Below, one piece after another: positions 6,720-15,059 of a DNA stretch of 64,000 nucleotides (position 1 is the stretch's first letter; every line of letters starts with the position of its first letter). The notes below the pieces were generated by a model. That model had not been told where the DNA came from, searched no databases, and saw nothing but the letters and a program-made list of their open reading frames with translations. The stretch spans positions 22,815 through 86,814 of the forward strand of contig CANOBT010000004.1 of assembly GCA_947564305.1 (NCBI GenBank), written 5' to 3'. This DNA comes from an uncultured Lachnospiraceae bacterium (GTDB lineage Bacteria > Bacillota_A > Clostridia > Lachnospirales > Lachnospiraceae). The translations under genes were made by a program, and so were the position numbers.

Positions 6720-8108
6720 CTATCTAATGCACAGACTGTCGCACATTACGCAGCGTCTTCTCTTCGTAAATGCGCTCGCGCTTGTAAGTCCTTCTCCTGT
6801 ACGGCTGGCGATGGTAAAGGTACAGAAACCTTCCCCGCCGAATCCGATGGCCGAATAGGATGGCCCGTTCTTTACAAGGATTGCTGTGTCAATTGCCTTT
6901 GCATATGTGGTAATGTTGTCCACATTTTTTGAATGGATATGAGCGGAATGACGGTTGCCGTGCTCTAGCCATACAGCCTGTTCTACAGCATCTTCAAAGT
7001 CTTTTGCTCTTACCACACCCAGAATCGGCATCATCAATTCCTCGGCAATCAACGGATGCTCCTTGGGTCCCTCAAACGTGATACACCGAATATTATCCGG
7101 TACGTTTACACCAATCATACCCAACAAAGTTTTTGCATCTCTTCCTACACATTTTCTGTTCAGACGGCCGTCTTTTAATACAACTGCTGTCAATGCGTCC
7201 TGCTCTTCTTTCGAAGCCAGGTAGCATCCCTGCTCAGAAACCATATAATGCATCAGTTCATCTGCGATAGAATCCACTGCTACGATTTCCTTCTCTGCAA
7301 TACAAGGAAGGTTATTGTCAAATGTACATCCATTTACAATATCTTCTGCTGCTTTGCGAATGTCCGCCGTCTCATCAACCAATGCCGGCGGATTGCCCGC
7401 TCCTGCACCGATTCCTCTTTTACCGGAAGATAAGACTGCCGTTACCACGCCTGGGCCGCCTGTAGCAGCAATCAGCGGAATATCTTTATGCTTCATCATA
7501 ATATTGCTGCTTTCCAGAGTCGGCTTTTCTACCGTACATGCAATATTGTCCGGGCCGCCTGATTCAAGAGATGCCTCGTTGATCAGATTGACAGCATAGA
7601 TTGATGTCTTGATTGCTGCAGGATGCGGATTGAATACCACGGTATTTCCTCCTGCCAGCATTCCAATCGTATTACACAGCACCGTCTCACTCGGATTGGT
7701 ACATGGTGTGATAGCTCCAATTACTCCAAACGGTCCCATCTCTATCAGTGTCAGCCCTCTGTCTCCCGACCAGGCTGTTGTTGTAATGTCTTCTGTTCCC
7801 GGTGTCTTTTCAGCCACAAGCTGGTGTTTCAAAATCTTGTGTCCGACATTTCCCATACCGGTTTCCTGTACTCCCATGCGAGCAAAAATCTCTGCATTCT
7901 CTTTAATTTTTACGCGGATACAGGAAATAATCTTTTCTCTCTGGTCCATGGACATCCGGGCAACGATTTTCTGTGTTTTCTTCGCCGCTTCAATGGCAGC
8001 GTTCATATCTTTAAACACACCGTGATTACCGGTCACGTCAGAAGCAATCTGCATCTTTGCAACCACTTCCTGTACAATGTCCTGAACCATCTGTTCATTT
8101 ACAGACAC
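6720..8108 (-). CDS. pduP: CoA-acylating propionaldehyde dehydrogenase PduP
   Basis: This 462-residue enzyme oxidises propanal with NAD+ and CoA to propionyl-CoA. It belongs to the acylating aldehyde dehydrogenases, with catalytic Cys269 (NNLPCIAEKE) and a nucleotide-binding segment around GAITPCTNPS. The N-terminal helix (residues 3-20, VNEQMVQDIVQEVVAKMQ) is a classic encapsulation peptide followed by a short linker. The start is a GTG at 8108 with AAGGAGG 7 nt upstream; it overlaps the end of the GlcG/PduO-like gene by 10 nt, so the two are coupled. The NADH it makes would be used by the neighbouring alcohol dehydrogenase. Confidence 0.95.
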   Translation of the reverse strand: MSVNEQMVQDIVQEVVAKMQIASDVTGNHGVFKDMNAAIEAAKKTQKIVARMSMDQREKIISCIRVKIKENAEIFARMGVQETGMGNVGHKILKHQLVAEKTPGTEDITTTAWSGDRGLTLIEMGPFGVIGAITPCTNPSETVLCNTIGMLAGGNTVVFNPHPAAIKTSIYAVNLINEASLESGGPDNIACTVEKPTLESSNIMMKHKDIPLIAATGGPGVVTAVLSSGKRGIGAGAGNPPALVDETADIRKAAEDIVNGCTFDNNLPCIAEKEIVAVDSIADELMHYMVSEQGCYLASKEEQDALTAVVLKDGRLNRKCVGRDAKTLLGMIGVNVPDNIRCITFEGPKEHPLIAEELMMPILGVVRAKDFEDAVEQAVWLEHGNRHSAHIHSKNVDNITTYAKAIDTAILVKNGPSYSAIGFGGEGFCTFTIASRTGEGLTSASAFTKRRRCVMCDSLCIR

Positions 8109-8620
8109 GCTATTACCTCCTTAAATGCTTCCCTGCCGTAGGCTGCAAGCTCGGTATCCTGCTCGGCAGTTCCGCCGCTTACTCCTATGGCACCCACTAT
8201 TTTTCCGTCTGCTTCCAAGACCTCACCGCCTCCGAATATAACGATTTTTCCGTCATTCGTAAACTGGATGCCGTATAAAGACTGCCCCGGCTGGCTCAAA
8301 TGACTTAAAGCTTCCGTTGACATCTTCAGGCTTGCAGAGGTAAATGATTTATTCAACGCAATATCGAAACTTGCGATGTAGGCTCCGTCCATACTCTGAA
8401 CTGCCACAGGCCTTCCGGCCTGATCCGCAACCGCTACTACGGCCTGGACCCCCATTTCCTCCGCCTTTTCCCTGACCTTTTGAATCAGGGCGTTGGCGAT
8501 ATCCAGGGTCATCTTATATTTCTTACATTTACAGACATGTCCGGCTGTATGTGCAGAGCCTTCATTTTTCATACCTTCCAGCACAGCTTTCACCACACTG
8601 GAAATGTCCTGTTCATTCAT
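8099..8620 (-). CDS. GlcG/PduO-C-like (DUF336, haem-degrading/binding) protein with encapsulation peptide
   Basis: I place the start at the ATG at 8620, giving 173 residues. The open frame extends upstream, but that part is an arginine-rich shadow of the aldolase gene. The chosen N-terminus (MNEQDISSVVKAVLEGMKNE) is a textbook encapsulation helix. A Cys-containing linker (HVCKCKKY) follows, then a GlcG/DUF336 domain (about 38-170, with VVAVADQAGRPVAVQSMDGA and the glycine-rich VIFGGGEVLEADGKIVGAIG). This domain is the C-terminal half of PduO and can bind haem; its role in glycyl-radical compartments is not settled. It starts 5 nt after the aldolase stop. Confidence 0.88.
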   Translation of the reverse strand: MNEQDISSVVKAVLEGMKNEGSAHTAGHVCKCKKYKMTLDIANALIQKVREKAEEMGVQAVVAVADQAGRPVAVQSMDGAYIASFDIALNKSFTSASLKMSTEALSHLSQPGQSLYGIQFTNDGKIVIFGGGEVLEADGKIVGAIGVSGGTAEQDTELAAYGREAFKEVIACL

Positions 8621-8625
8621 GGTTC

Positions 8626-9426
8626 TTACATTCCAAGCTGGCTCATAACCTTCTTGGTAATCTCTGCTACCAGGTCGGCGTCTGCCTTCGGAGCTGCGCT
8701 GCTGCAGTTTCCGCCGCATGTATGACAGCTTGGCTTACCAGCCTTTGCGTTCGGGCATACATTTGCAGGATGCTTTCCAGGAAGTCCGAACTGTCTTCTG
8801 ATCTCGTACAGCTTCTCTACCTGCTCTTTGCTCAGTTCCTGTGGTCCGCCAATCTGCATGGTCTGCCATAACAGACGTGCATAGAATTCTACGGATTCCA
8901 TCTTATGATATGCATTTAACAGAGAATCGGAATAAGTCAATGCGCCGTGGTTCTCCAACAGAACTGCGTCAAAATACTGCAGATGCTCGGATACTGCATC
9001 CGGAATCTCCATAGTAGAAGGTGTGCCGTATTTTGCAATCGGAACACATCCCAAAGCGATAACTGCTTCCGGCATGATTGGCTGAGTCAACGGAATTCCT
9101 GCGATTGCAAATGTAGTTGCATACAATGGATGTGCATGTACTACAGAATTAACGTCTGGTCTCTCTTTGTAAACACGCATATGCATCTTAATCTCAGAAG
9201 AAGGTCTGAAGCCTTTGTTTGCCTGAAGTACATTTCCGTTTGCATCTACTTTACAGATATATTCCGGAGTCATGAAACCTTTGCTGACACCAGTCGGTGT
9301 ACACAGAAATTCATTGTCATTCAGCTTTACGGAGAAGTTGCCGTCATTCGCTGCAACCATACCACGATTGTAAACACGTTTGCCGATCTCGCACATTTCT
9401 TTTTTGATTTCAAATTCGTTTTGCAT
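8626..9426 (-). CDS. fucA: Class II aldolase (L-fuculose/rhamnulose-phosphate type), BMC cargo
   Basis: This 266-residue class II aldolase probably cleaves L-fuculose-1-phosphate (or rhamnulose-1-phosphate) to DHAP and lactaldehyde, the precursor of 1,2-propanediol. The zinc-site histidines are visible in VVHAHPLYAT and LLENHGALT, with the catalytic acid in SSEIKMH. After the catalytic domain come a Cys/Gly-rich linker (about 225-248, NVCPNAKAG...HTCGGNC) and a C-terminal amphipathic helix (DADLVAEITKKVMSQLG), an encapsulation peptide placed at the C-terminus, as known for GRM5-type aldolases. I chose the ATG at 9426 because AAGGAGG (9441-9435) precedes it; the longer frame start lacks a site. 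It appears to have its own promoter. Confidence 0.93.
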   Translation of the reverse strand: MQNEFEIKKEMCEIGKRVYNRGMVAANDGNFSVKLNDNEFLCTPTGVSKGFMTPEYICKVDANGNVLQANKGFRPSSEIKMHMRVYKERPDVNSVVHAHPLYATTFAIAGIPLTQPIMPEAVIALGCVPIAKYGTPSTMEIPDAVSEHLQYFDAVLLENHGALTYSDSLLNAYHKMESVEFYARLLWQTMQIGGPQELSKEQVEKLYEIRRQFGLPGKHPANVCPNAKAGKPSCHTCGGNCSSAAPKADADLVAEITKKVMSQLGM

Positions 9427-9448
9427 TATTTTATCCTCCTTGATTTTT

Positions 9449-9464
9449 AACAACAGATGTTGTT
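9449..9464 (-). promoter_or_regulatory. Palindromic operator-like site in the aldolase leader
   Basis: AACAACA-GA-TGTTGTT is a perfect 7-2-7 inverted repeat about 15-25 nt downstream of the internal promoter -10 and just before the ribosome site. It is the size of a repressor operator, plausibly for the locus DeoR protein. A small RNA hairpin is the alternative reading. Confidence 0.5.
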
Positions 9465-9483
9465 TTACGTTGTTTCTACATTT

Positions 9484-9512
9484 ATTTTACCGCACAATCT
9501 CACATAGGTCAA
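9484..9512 (-). promoter_or_regulatory. Internal sigma-70 promoter before the aldolase gene
   Basis: On the minus strand TTGACC (9512-9507), a 17-nt spacer, and TAAAAT (9489-9484). It sits between the activase stop and the aldolase start. It would let the aldolase, PduP and shell genes be expressed apart from the dehydratase and activase. Confidence 0.6.
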
Positions 9513-9531
9513 CAGATTATACTCCTGTTTC

Positions 9532-10326
9532 TCACCCGCCAATTTGACACTCAATCCCGGATGTCCCGGATGCAATATGCAGTAATTCACTCATTTTTTC
9601 ATTTGACGGCGGTTTCACATCTCCCATCAGGTATTCTCTCCCAAGCCCAGTATATTTATCCTGCCCAAGCCTGTGATATGGAAGTAAATGCAGCCGCTTC
9701 ACATTTCCAAGCTGTCTGGCAAATGCGGCTATATCCCGAATTTCCTCCAAAGTATCGTTGAATCCCGGAATAACCGGCACCCGGATACTCAGCTCGGTGA
9801 GGCGGGAATCTGCGACTTTCTTCGCATTTTCCAGCATCAGTTCGTTGGACTTTCCAGTATACTCTTTGTGCTTGTCCGGATTCATATGCTTAATATCCAT
9901 CAAATATTGATCCAGATAGGGGAGTACGCTTTCAATCACTTCCCATTTTGCACATGCCATACTTTCCATCGCCGTGTTGATACCGCTATCCTTTGCGGCC
10001 CTCAACAGAGCAGTTGTAAACTCTGACTGGCAAAGGCTTTCCCCGCCGGAGAGTGTCAGCCCTCCTCCGGTTCTGCGGTAATAAGGACGGTCCTTTTCCA
10101 CAATCTCCATTACTTCTGCGACCGTCACATCCCTGCCGATAATCTTCGGTTTCCCCTGCACCAGCATAGTCTGGATGGCATATTCCTGGGATTCCGGGTT
10201 ACAGCACCAGCGGCAGCGAAGCACGCATCCCTTTAAAAATACAATGGTCCGGATTCCGTTTCCATCATGGATTGAGTACCGCTGAATATCGAAAATGCGG
10301 CCTTTCGTCTTCATATAGTCTTCCAT
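9532..10326 (-). CDS. Glycyl radical enzyme activase (radical SAM)
   Basis: This 264-residue radical SAM protein installs the glycyl radical on the adjacent dehydratase using S-adenosylmethionine. The cluster motif is C34-x3-C38-x2-C41 (GCVLRCRWCCNPES), with the SAM-binding segment GGGLTLSGGES. The sequence runs directly from the cluster motif to the barrel (about residues 46-66) without the ferredoxin-like insertion that adds two clusters in many dehydratase activases, so its layout resembles the shorter pyruvate formate-lyase activase. It lies 24 nt downstream of the dehydratase gene in the same operon. Confidence 0.94.
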   Translation of the reverse strand: MEDYMKTKGRIFDIQRYSIHDGNGIRTIVFLKGCVLRCRWCCNPESQEYAIQTMLVQGKPKIIGRDVTVAEVMEIVEKDRPYYRRTGGGLTLSGGESLCQSEFTTALLRAAKDSGINTAMESMACAKWEVIESVLPYLDQYLMDIKHMNPDKHKEYTGKSNELMLENAKKVADSRLTELSIRVPVIPGFNDTLEEIRDIAAFARQLGNVKRLHLLPYHRLGQDKYTGLGREYLMGDVKPPSNEKMSELLHIASGTSGIECQIGG

Positions 10327-10350
10327 GGTGCCTTTCCTTCCTGCCTGTGT

Positions 10351-12894
10351 TTAAGCCTGTTCACCAAATCCCTGCTCGGTCCGGCGGATGATATCATCTT
10401 GTAATGACTTGGACAGCGTGGTAAATAATGCACTGTAACCTGCCACACGCACCACCAGATGCTTGTACTGTTCCGGATGCTTCTGTGCATCTAAAAGTGT
10501 CTCCCGACTAACAACATTAAACTGCATATGGCTGCCCTTCTGGTCAAAGTAAGAACGAATCAGTCCTACGAAATTGTCGAGCCCTCTTCTTCCGCTCAAT
10601 GCGGATGGATGGAACTTCTGGTTAAATAATGTGCCGTTAGATGCGATATAATGGTCCAGCTTGGATACGGAATTGGCTGCTGCTGTCGGTCCGTTGACAT
10701 CCTTGCCTGCGGACGGAGATACTCCATCTGCTACCGGCATATGTGCAAGCCTGCCGTCCGGTGTTGCCCCGGTCTGCGCTCCAAGAGGTACATTCGCTGA
10801 TACCGGATACAATCCTGCCTGGAAAATACCGCCTCTCGGATTCTTGTAATTCTGCAGCGGCCTGGTATATGTGTATGCCACATCTCTTGCAAATGCATCT
10901 ACCTCAGCGATATCATTTCCAAACTTCGGTACTTCGTCGATAAGGTTCAAAAGACGTTCGCCATTTGTCTTCACTTCCGGCGATTCGGAAGCAGCCACTA
11001 CCGTTTTCAGGATAGCTGCAATCTCAGCTTCTCCCACGTTCTGACCGGCGGCTTTCATCTCATTTGCCACATTAGCCGTAACTGCTGCAATGTCCTCGGC
11101 AGCTAACCCCTTGCCGTAGTTCGTCATCAGGGCAGTTTTTAGTTCCTTCATCGTGACTTTCTTTTCTTCATAAACAAGCTTCTTCACCGCATAGAGGGAA
11201 TCTGCCATGTTGGCAACTCCAAAGCCCTGAGGACCCGTGAAGTTGTAAATCGCTCCGCCTTCCTGTACGGTCTTGCCCTGCTTCATACAGTCATCTACCA
11301 TGGAGGACAAAAACGGCAGCGGACAGCGCTCAGCATGAGCCATATCAATGGCATTGTCCGCGTTCACCAACAGCTTGATCGCATAATCCATCTGCACCTT
11401 GTATGCATGATAGAATTCTTCGAAAGTCTTCATCTCCTCCACATTGCCAGTCTGCGGGCCGACCTGCACGCCTTTGTCCACACCGTTGGTAAATACCAGT
11501 TCCAACGGACGGCACATATTGAAGAATGCAGCGTCATGCCATCCTTCGGTCTTCCCTGCCTTCTGAGGTTCCACACAGCCGATGATGTTGTACTCCCGCG
11601 CATCCTGCAATGTGAGTCCACGGCTGACCAGAGACGGAATGATGACTTCATCATTGTAATATGCCGGCAGTCCGATTCCGGTACGTGTCAGCTCTGCTGC
11701 TTTCACCAGGAATTCATGTGGTGAACCGTTCCATACTCGGATTGAGAAGGACGGCTGCGGCAAAAATACATGCATCGAAGCCTGAATACACATAAAGGAC
11801 AAATCATTCGTTACGTCAATGCCCTCCCCGTTCTGTCCTCCTGCAATCAGGTTCTGGAACAGACTGTAGCCTGCAAACCCTTCTGCAGATGCAGCGTCAC
11901 GACACTTGTTCAGGTCGTTTAACTTCACCCAGATACAGTCCATCAATTCCTGAGCAAATTCTCGTGTCAGCTTACCGCTGTCCAAATCCTTCTTGTAATA
12001 AGGATACATGTACTGGTCAAAACGCCCAGGCGAGATGGAATGGCCGCTGGATTCAATTTGAAGAAGCTGCTGTACAAACCAGAAAGACTGGCATGCCTCA
12101 TAAAATCCAGCAGCACCTTTTTCCGGAACATTCGCACAATTCTGTGCAATCTGGAGAAGCTCCAGCTTCCTTGCACCGTCAGTACACTTCTCCGCCTCCT
12201 CAAGCGCCAGCTTAGCATAACGCCGCGCATAATTGATTGCTGCGTCGCAACTGATGATAACTGCCTGTAGGAAACGTGACTTCTTCTGATAGTCTCCATC
12301 TGCCAGACTTAAAGATGCCAGCTCTGCCTCTGCCTTTTCCCGGATTCCGGAAAATCCGATTGCAAGTACCTCTTCATACTTGACCGTCACATGTCCGACC
12401 CCGTTATAGAAATAATTTCCCGGTGTGAACATGTTGTGCTCCATGGCAATCAGCGTCTCCGGCTCCATGTAAGCGGTCGCCAATTCACTGGTTGTCTTGC
12501 CTTTCCAGTAAGCATTCGCCTCTTTCAGCTCCCGCTTGGTCTGCTCCGAAATATAAAACGGATCGGCAGACCTAGTCTCAACCGTGTCAAACTCTGACTC
12601 CAGCCATTCGTAAGAGAATTCTGGATATGTCTGGCAGCCTCTGGGTGCTATCGTGGTACTTCCCACAATCAGTTCCAGATCACGGATGATGATTGGGATA
12701 TTTTCCAAAATGTGCTGAAATGCCTTGGCTCGCCGAATAATCATGGGCTCATTCTCTGTCTGGCGGTATGATTCCGTGATCAGAACAGCCCTGGCTGATT
12801 CAATCTCCGGCAGCTTTGCGTACAAGTGCTCTACCAGCTTTGGAATCCGGTCAGTCTTCGGGATATCCGTACTGTCATAAGTATATAATCCCAT
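10351..12894 (-). CDS. Glycyl radical 1,2-propanediol dehydratase (B12-independent)
   Basis: This 847-residue glycyl radical enzyme dehydrates (S)-1,2-propanediol to propanal. The thiyl-radical motif is IIGC440VEPQ, with Glu442 as the conserved base, and the radical-bearing Gly819 lies in RVAGYSA near the C-terminus. His168 (GVGHVT) and the EGWHDAAFFN segment are typical of the glycerol/propanediol dehydratase branch rather than the choline lyase branch. The neighbouring aldolase, PduP and PduL support propanediol over choline or glycerol. Unlike its cargo partners, it shows no obvious N-terminal amphipathic extension (it starts MGLYTYDSTDIPKT). It is the first gene after the main promoter, with AAAGGAG about 10 nt before the ATG. 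The radical makes it oxygen-sensitive. Confidence 0.94.
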   Translation of the reverse strand: MGLYTYDSTDIPKTDRIPKLVEHLYAKLPEIESARAVLITESYRQTENEPMIIRRAKAFQHILENIPIIIRDLELIVGSTTIAPRGCQTYPEFSYEWLESEFDTVETRSADPFYISEQTKRELKEANAYWKGKTTSELATAYMEPETLIAMEHNMFTPGNYFYNGVGHVTVKYEEVLAIGFSGIREKAEAELASLSLADGDYQKKSRFLQAVIISCDAAINYARRYAKLALEEAEKCTDGARKLELLQIAQNCANVPEKGAAGFYEACQSFWFVQQLLQIESSGHSISPGRFDQYMYPYYKKDLDSGKLTREFAQELMDCIWVKLNDLNKCRDAASAEGFAGYSLFQNLIAGGQNGEGIDVTNDLSFMCIQASMHVFLPQPSFSIRVWNGSPHEFLVKAAELTRTGIGLPAYYNDEVIIPSLVSRGLTLQDAREYNIIGCVEPQKAGKTEGWHDAAFFNMCRPLELVFTNGVDKGVQVGPQTGNVEEMKTFEEFYHAYKVQMDYAIKLLVNADNAIDMAHAERCPLPFLSSMVDDCMKQGKTVQEGGAIYNFTGPQGFGVANMADSLYAVKKLVYEEKKVTMKELKTALMTNYGKGLAAEDIAAVTANVANEMKAAGQNVGEAEIAAILKTVVAASESPEVKTNGERLLNLIDEVPKFGNDIAEVDAFARDVAYTYTRPLQNYKNPRGGIFQAGLYPVSANVPLGAQTGATPDGRLAHMPVADGVSPSAGKDVNGPTAAANSVSKLDHYIASNGTLFNQKFHPSALSGRRGLDNFVGLIRSYFDQKGSHMQFNVVSRETLLDAQKHPEQYKHLVVRVAGYSALFTTLSKSLQDDIIRRTEQGFGEQA

Positions 12895-13023
12895 CTGCTT
12901 GTTACTCCTTTCTTATCCATGAAATGTAAAATTGCTATGAAATTCTCTCTCATAAATAGGAAATTCATGGATATTTTTAACCTTGTTGAGAGAATTGTGA
13001 ACCCTCCCCATCCAGTTGGTTGT

Positions 13024-13052
13024 ATTATACTCCTAAAACATAGAAAAGTCAA
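13024..13052 (-). promoter_or_regulatory. Main BMC operon sigma-70 promoter
   Basis: On the minus strand TTGACT (13052-13047), a 17-nt spacer, and TATAAT (13029-13024): near-perfect consensus. The predicted transcript start is about 120 nt upstream of the dehydratase ATG. Confidence 0.8.
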
Positions 13053-13101
13053 CGAAAACCAACATTTTTTATTGTGTTTTTTCATTTATTTCAAACGAAT
13101 C

Positions 13102-13120
13102 CCAACACTTTCATTGTTGG
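13102..13120 (-). promoter_or_regulatory. Inverted repeat upstream of the main BMC promoter
   Basis: CCAACA-N7-TGTTGG, about 50 nt upstream of the -35. A lone TGTTGG half-site also lies next to the -35. The half-site resembles the CAACA/TGTTG arms of the palindrome at 9449-9464, so one regulator might use both; the spacing differs, so this is tentative. Confidence 0.4.
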
Positions 13121-13253
13121 TTTTTGTTTTGTTTTTGTGGATAATCTCTTTGGATGTGTTTGGTTATTTTTACCAATGAAATTTTATACATTTATGAAAT
13201 TCTATAAAAAGAGTACAAATACCATGTGCCGGATAACAGCTTTGCTATTCATC

Positions 13254-13292
13254 AAAAAAAGCCCTGCGCAATGGTATGCACTAAGGCTTTTT
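13254..13292 (-). terminator. Intrinsic terminator of the satellite BMC operon
   Basis: The minus strand gives AAAAAGCCT...AGGGCTTTTTTT, a stem of about 10 bp with one bulge and a run of seven T. It lies just after the D-2-hydroxyacid dehydrogenase stop. Confidence 0.8.
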
Positions 13293-13308
13293 ACAGACGG
13301 TTCCTCAA

Positions 13309-14250
13309 TTATAGCTTCGCGGAAATAAAATCGCGAATCTCTCCCGCCACAATATTCATCAGATTCGTGCGGGCCTCCATACTGGCCCAGGCAATATGCG
13401 GCGTAATTAAAAGTTTGCTCTTATCCTGAACCTGAAGCAACGGATTGTCGGGAGACATAGGCTCCTGACAGAGAACATCCAAACCTGCCGCGGCAATCTT
13501 GCCTGCATTCAGCGCATCCGCAAGCGCTTTCTCTGACACAATCGGTCCCCGGCCCAGATTCAAAAAAATTGCATGCGGCTGCATGATAGAAAAAGCATAT
13601 GCGTTCATCAGTCCTTCTGTATAGGTATTGAGCGGTGCGTGAACAGATACGATATCCGACTTACGCAGCAGAGTATCAAAATCCACCTGCAGGTAACCTC
13701 CCTGTTCCGGTGCTCCGGATGCCGAATAGTAAAGGACCTCCGCACCAAACAGACGGGCAATCTCAGCCACCCGCCTGCCGATTGCACCAAGTCCAATGAT
13801 TCCCCACGTCTTTCCGGTGAGCTGATAAAATGTTTTTGCAAAATGGGTAAACATGACATCATTGATATAATGCCCGTCCTTCACATAATCATCATAATAC
13901 CGCAAGTGTTCCATCAGATAAAATAACATGGCAAATGTATGCTGTGCTACGGATTCTGTCGAATAACCTGCTGCATTCCTCCATGCAATCCCTCTCTGTG
14001 CCAGATAATTCTTGTCCAGATTGTTGGTTCCTGTGGCAGTGACACAGACCAGCTTTAAATTCTGTGCAGTATGGATAGTCTGCTCATTAATAGGAACTTT
14101 GTTGACAATCACAACGTCTGCATCCGTTACTCGTGCAGGCACTTCCTCCGGCGAAGTAAAATCGTATTCCACCACCTCACCTAACTCCCGAAACTGTTCA
14201 AAGTCCATATCTTCTCCGATTGTCTTTTTATCCAAAAATACAAGCTTCAT
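13309..14250 (-). CDS. D-isomer-specific 2-hydroxyacid dehydrogenase (hydroxypyruvate reductase-like)
   Basis: This 313-residue NAD-dependent enzyme interconverts 2-oxoacids and D-2-hydroxyacids. It has a split catalytic domain (about 1-100 and 285-313) around a Rossmann domain with GLGAIGRRVA (about 150-160). The conserved active-site Arg, Glu and His appear in the NLGRGPIVSEKAL, DVLCQEP and TPHIAWAS segments. It is most like the glycerate dehydrogenase/hydroxypyruvate reductase group. It is cotranscribed with two BMC-H genes but shows no obvious encapsulation helix. Its link to propanediol metabolism is unclear; it may consume NADH with lactate-, glycerate- or oxobutyrate-type substrates. 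Confidence 0.9.
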   Translation of the reverse strand: MKLVFLDKKTIGEDMDFEQFRELGEVVEYDFTSPEEVPARVTDADVVIVNKVPINEQTIHTAQNLKLVCVTATGTNNLDKNYLAQRGIAWRNAAGYSTESVAQHTFAMLFYLMEHLRYYDDYVKDGHYINDVMFTHFAKTFYQLTGKTWGIIGLGAIGRRVAEIARLFGAEVLYYSASGAPEQGGYLQVDFDTLLRKSDIVSVHAPLNTYTEGLMNAYAFSIMQPHAIFLNLGRGPIVSEKALADALNAGKIAAAGLDVLCQEPMSPDNPLLQVQDKSKLLITPHIAWASMEARTNLMNIVAGEIRDFISAKL

Positions 14251-14308
14251 ACCGACCTCCTCTTTGGTTTATCATTTCTCGAAATCCTCTTGACTCCTAA
14301 AAACCATA

Positions 14309-14587
14309 TCATCTGTTTCGGAACATTTCTACAATATTCACCATTTCCTGAGAGGGATTTGAAATCACTGCGGACTGAAAAACTTTACAGGGCGGATCTT
14401 CTTTTACACTTTCTACCGCCGCTGATACAGCAGAAATGCTGCCGCCCATAAAGACCAGTACGTGACCGCCGCATTTCGTATCCTTTGTCACATACTCTAC
14501 ATCTGCTGTTTTTAACATGCGGTCTGTCACTATGACTGCATTCGCATCCCCAAGAACCTCTACAAGACCATAAGCACCATATGTCAT
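14309..14587 (-). CDS. Divergent BMC-H shell protein with a pore cysteine
   Basis: A 92-residue BMC-H domain (AYGLVEVLGDANAVIVTDRM start, VFMGGSISAV core, AVISNPSQE end). The pore loop reads TKC39GG, placing a cysteine next to the sixfold pore where the PduA-like paralogues have IGSG. Some glycyl-radical shell proteins (GrpU) are known to bind an Fe-S cluster at the pore, so this residue could be a metal or cluster ligand; that is inference. The usual RGDV is replaced by MGGSIS, making this the most divergent hexamer in the locus. Confidence 0.88.
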   Translation of the reverse strand: MTYGAYGLVEVLGDANAVIVTDRMLKTADVEYVTKDTKCGGHVLVFMGGSISAVSAAVESVKEDPPCKVFQSAVISNPSQEMVNIVEMFRNR

Positions 14588-14648
14588 GGGAAAACCTCCT
14601 TTTTTAATCCGTGTAACTGTTGAGTACCCTCACAGTTATCATTCCGTA

Positions 14649-14948
14649 CTATTTATGAATCGTCATCTTAATTGCTGTCTCTGTGTCCTCAGACGGCGCT
14701 GCAATAATCGTATGAGAAATAATTTTCGACAACGGTTCTGCCGTGCGAAGCGCTGTTTCCATAGCTGCTTTTACATCGGAGACACTTCCGCGCATCTTCA
14801 CGCAGGCACCCGCTGAAAGACGGTTCCTCTCCACGCCCTGTATCCTCACGTCCGCTGCCTTCGCCGCAGCATCCAATGCCACAAAGCAGGCGCATTCGCT
14901 TTCCAGTTCAAACACCCCGATTGCCATTCCTGTGTATTGCTCTGACAT
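14649..14948 (-). CDS. BMC-H shell protein, RGSVSDV subfamily
   Basis: A 99-residue BMC-H protein. I chose the ATG at 14948, preceded by AGGAGG with a 9-nt spacer; the longer frame start at 15005 has no site. Features are AIGVFELESECACFVALDAA at the N-terminus, pore loop RLSAGACVKMRG, and the RGSVSDVKAA segment shared with the gene at 5044-5388. Three cysteines (19, 21, 49) are unusual for a BMC-H. It is the first gene of the satellite operon behind a promoter at 15060-15089. Confidence 0.88.
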   Translation of the reverse strand: MSEQYTGMAIGVFELESECACFVALDAAAKAADVRIQGVERNRLSAGACVKMRGSVSDVKAAMETALRTAEPLSKIISHTIIAAPSEDTETAIKMTIHK

Positions 14949-15059
14949 CTTCTGTTTCCTCCTACTTAACTTAGGAACTGCTGGAAAATAACCTGCATCA
15001 TGCAACCATGTTATTTTCCTATCATTCCGTAAACATATTTACTGAGCCATATATTTGCT

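Larger units (their letters stand above)
12895..13253 (-). promoter_or_regulatory. Leader and upstream control region of the BMC operon
   Basis: This stretch without a gene contains the dehydratase leader (about 120 nt), the main promoter (13024-13052) and an upstream inverted repeat (13102-13120). The remainder is AT-rich with no convincing ORF. It ends at the terminator of the satellite operon. Confidence 0.7.

Noticed and set aside
8621..8719. Arginine-rich N-terminal extension of the GlcG/PduO-like gene
   Set aside because: It overlaps the aldolase C-terminal coding region in another frame; starting at 8620 gives an immediate encapsulation helix and a family-like protein.
12900..13253. 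CcpA (cre) site upstream of the BMC operon
   Set aside because: No stretch fits the cre consensus well enough to report.
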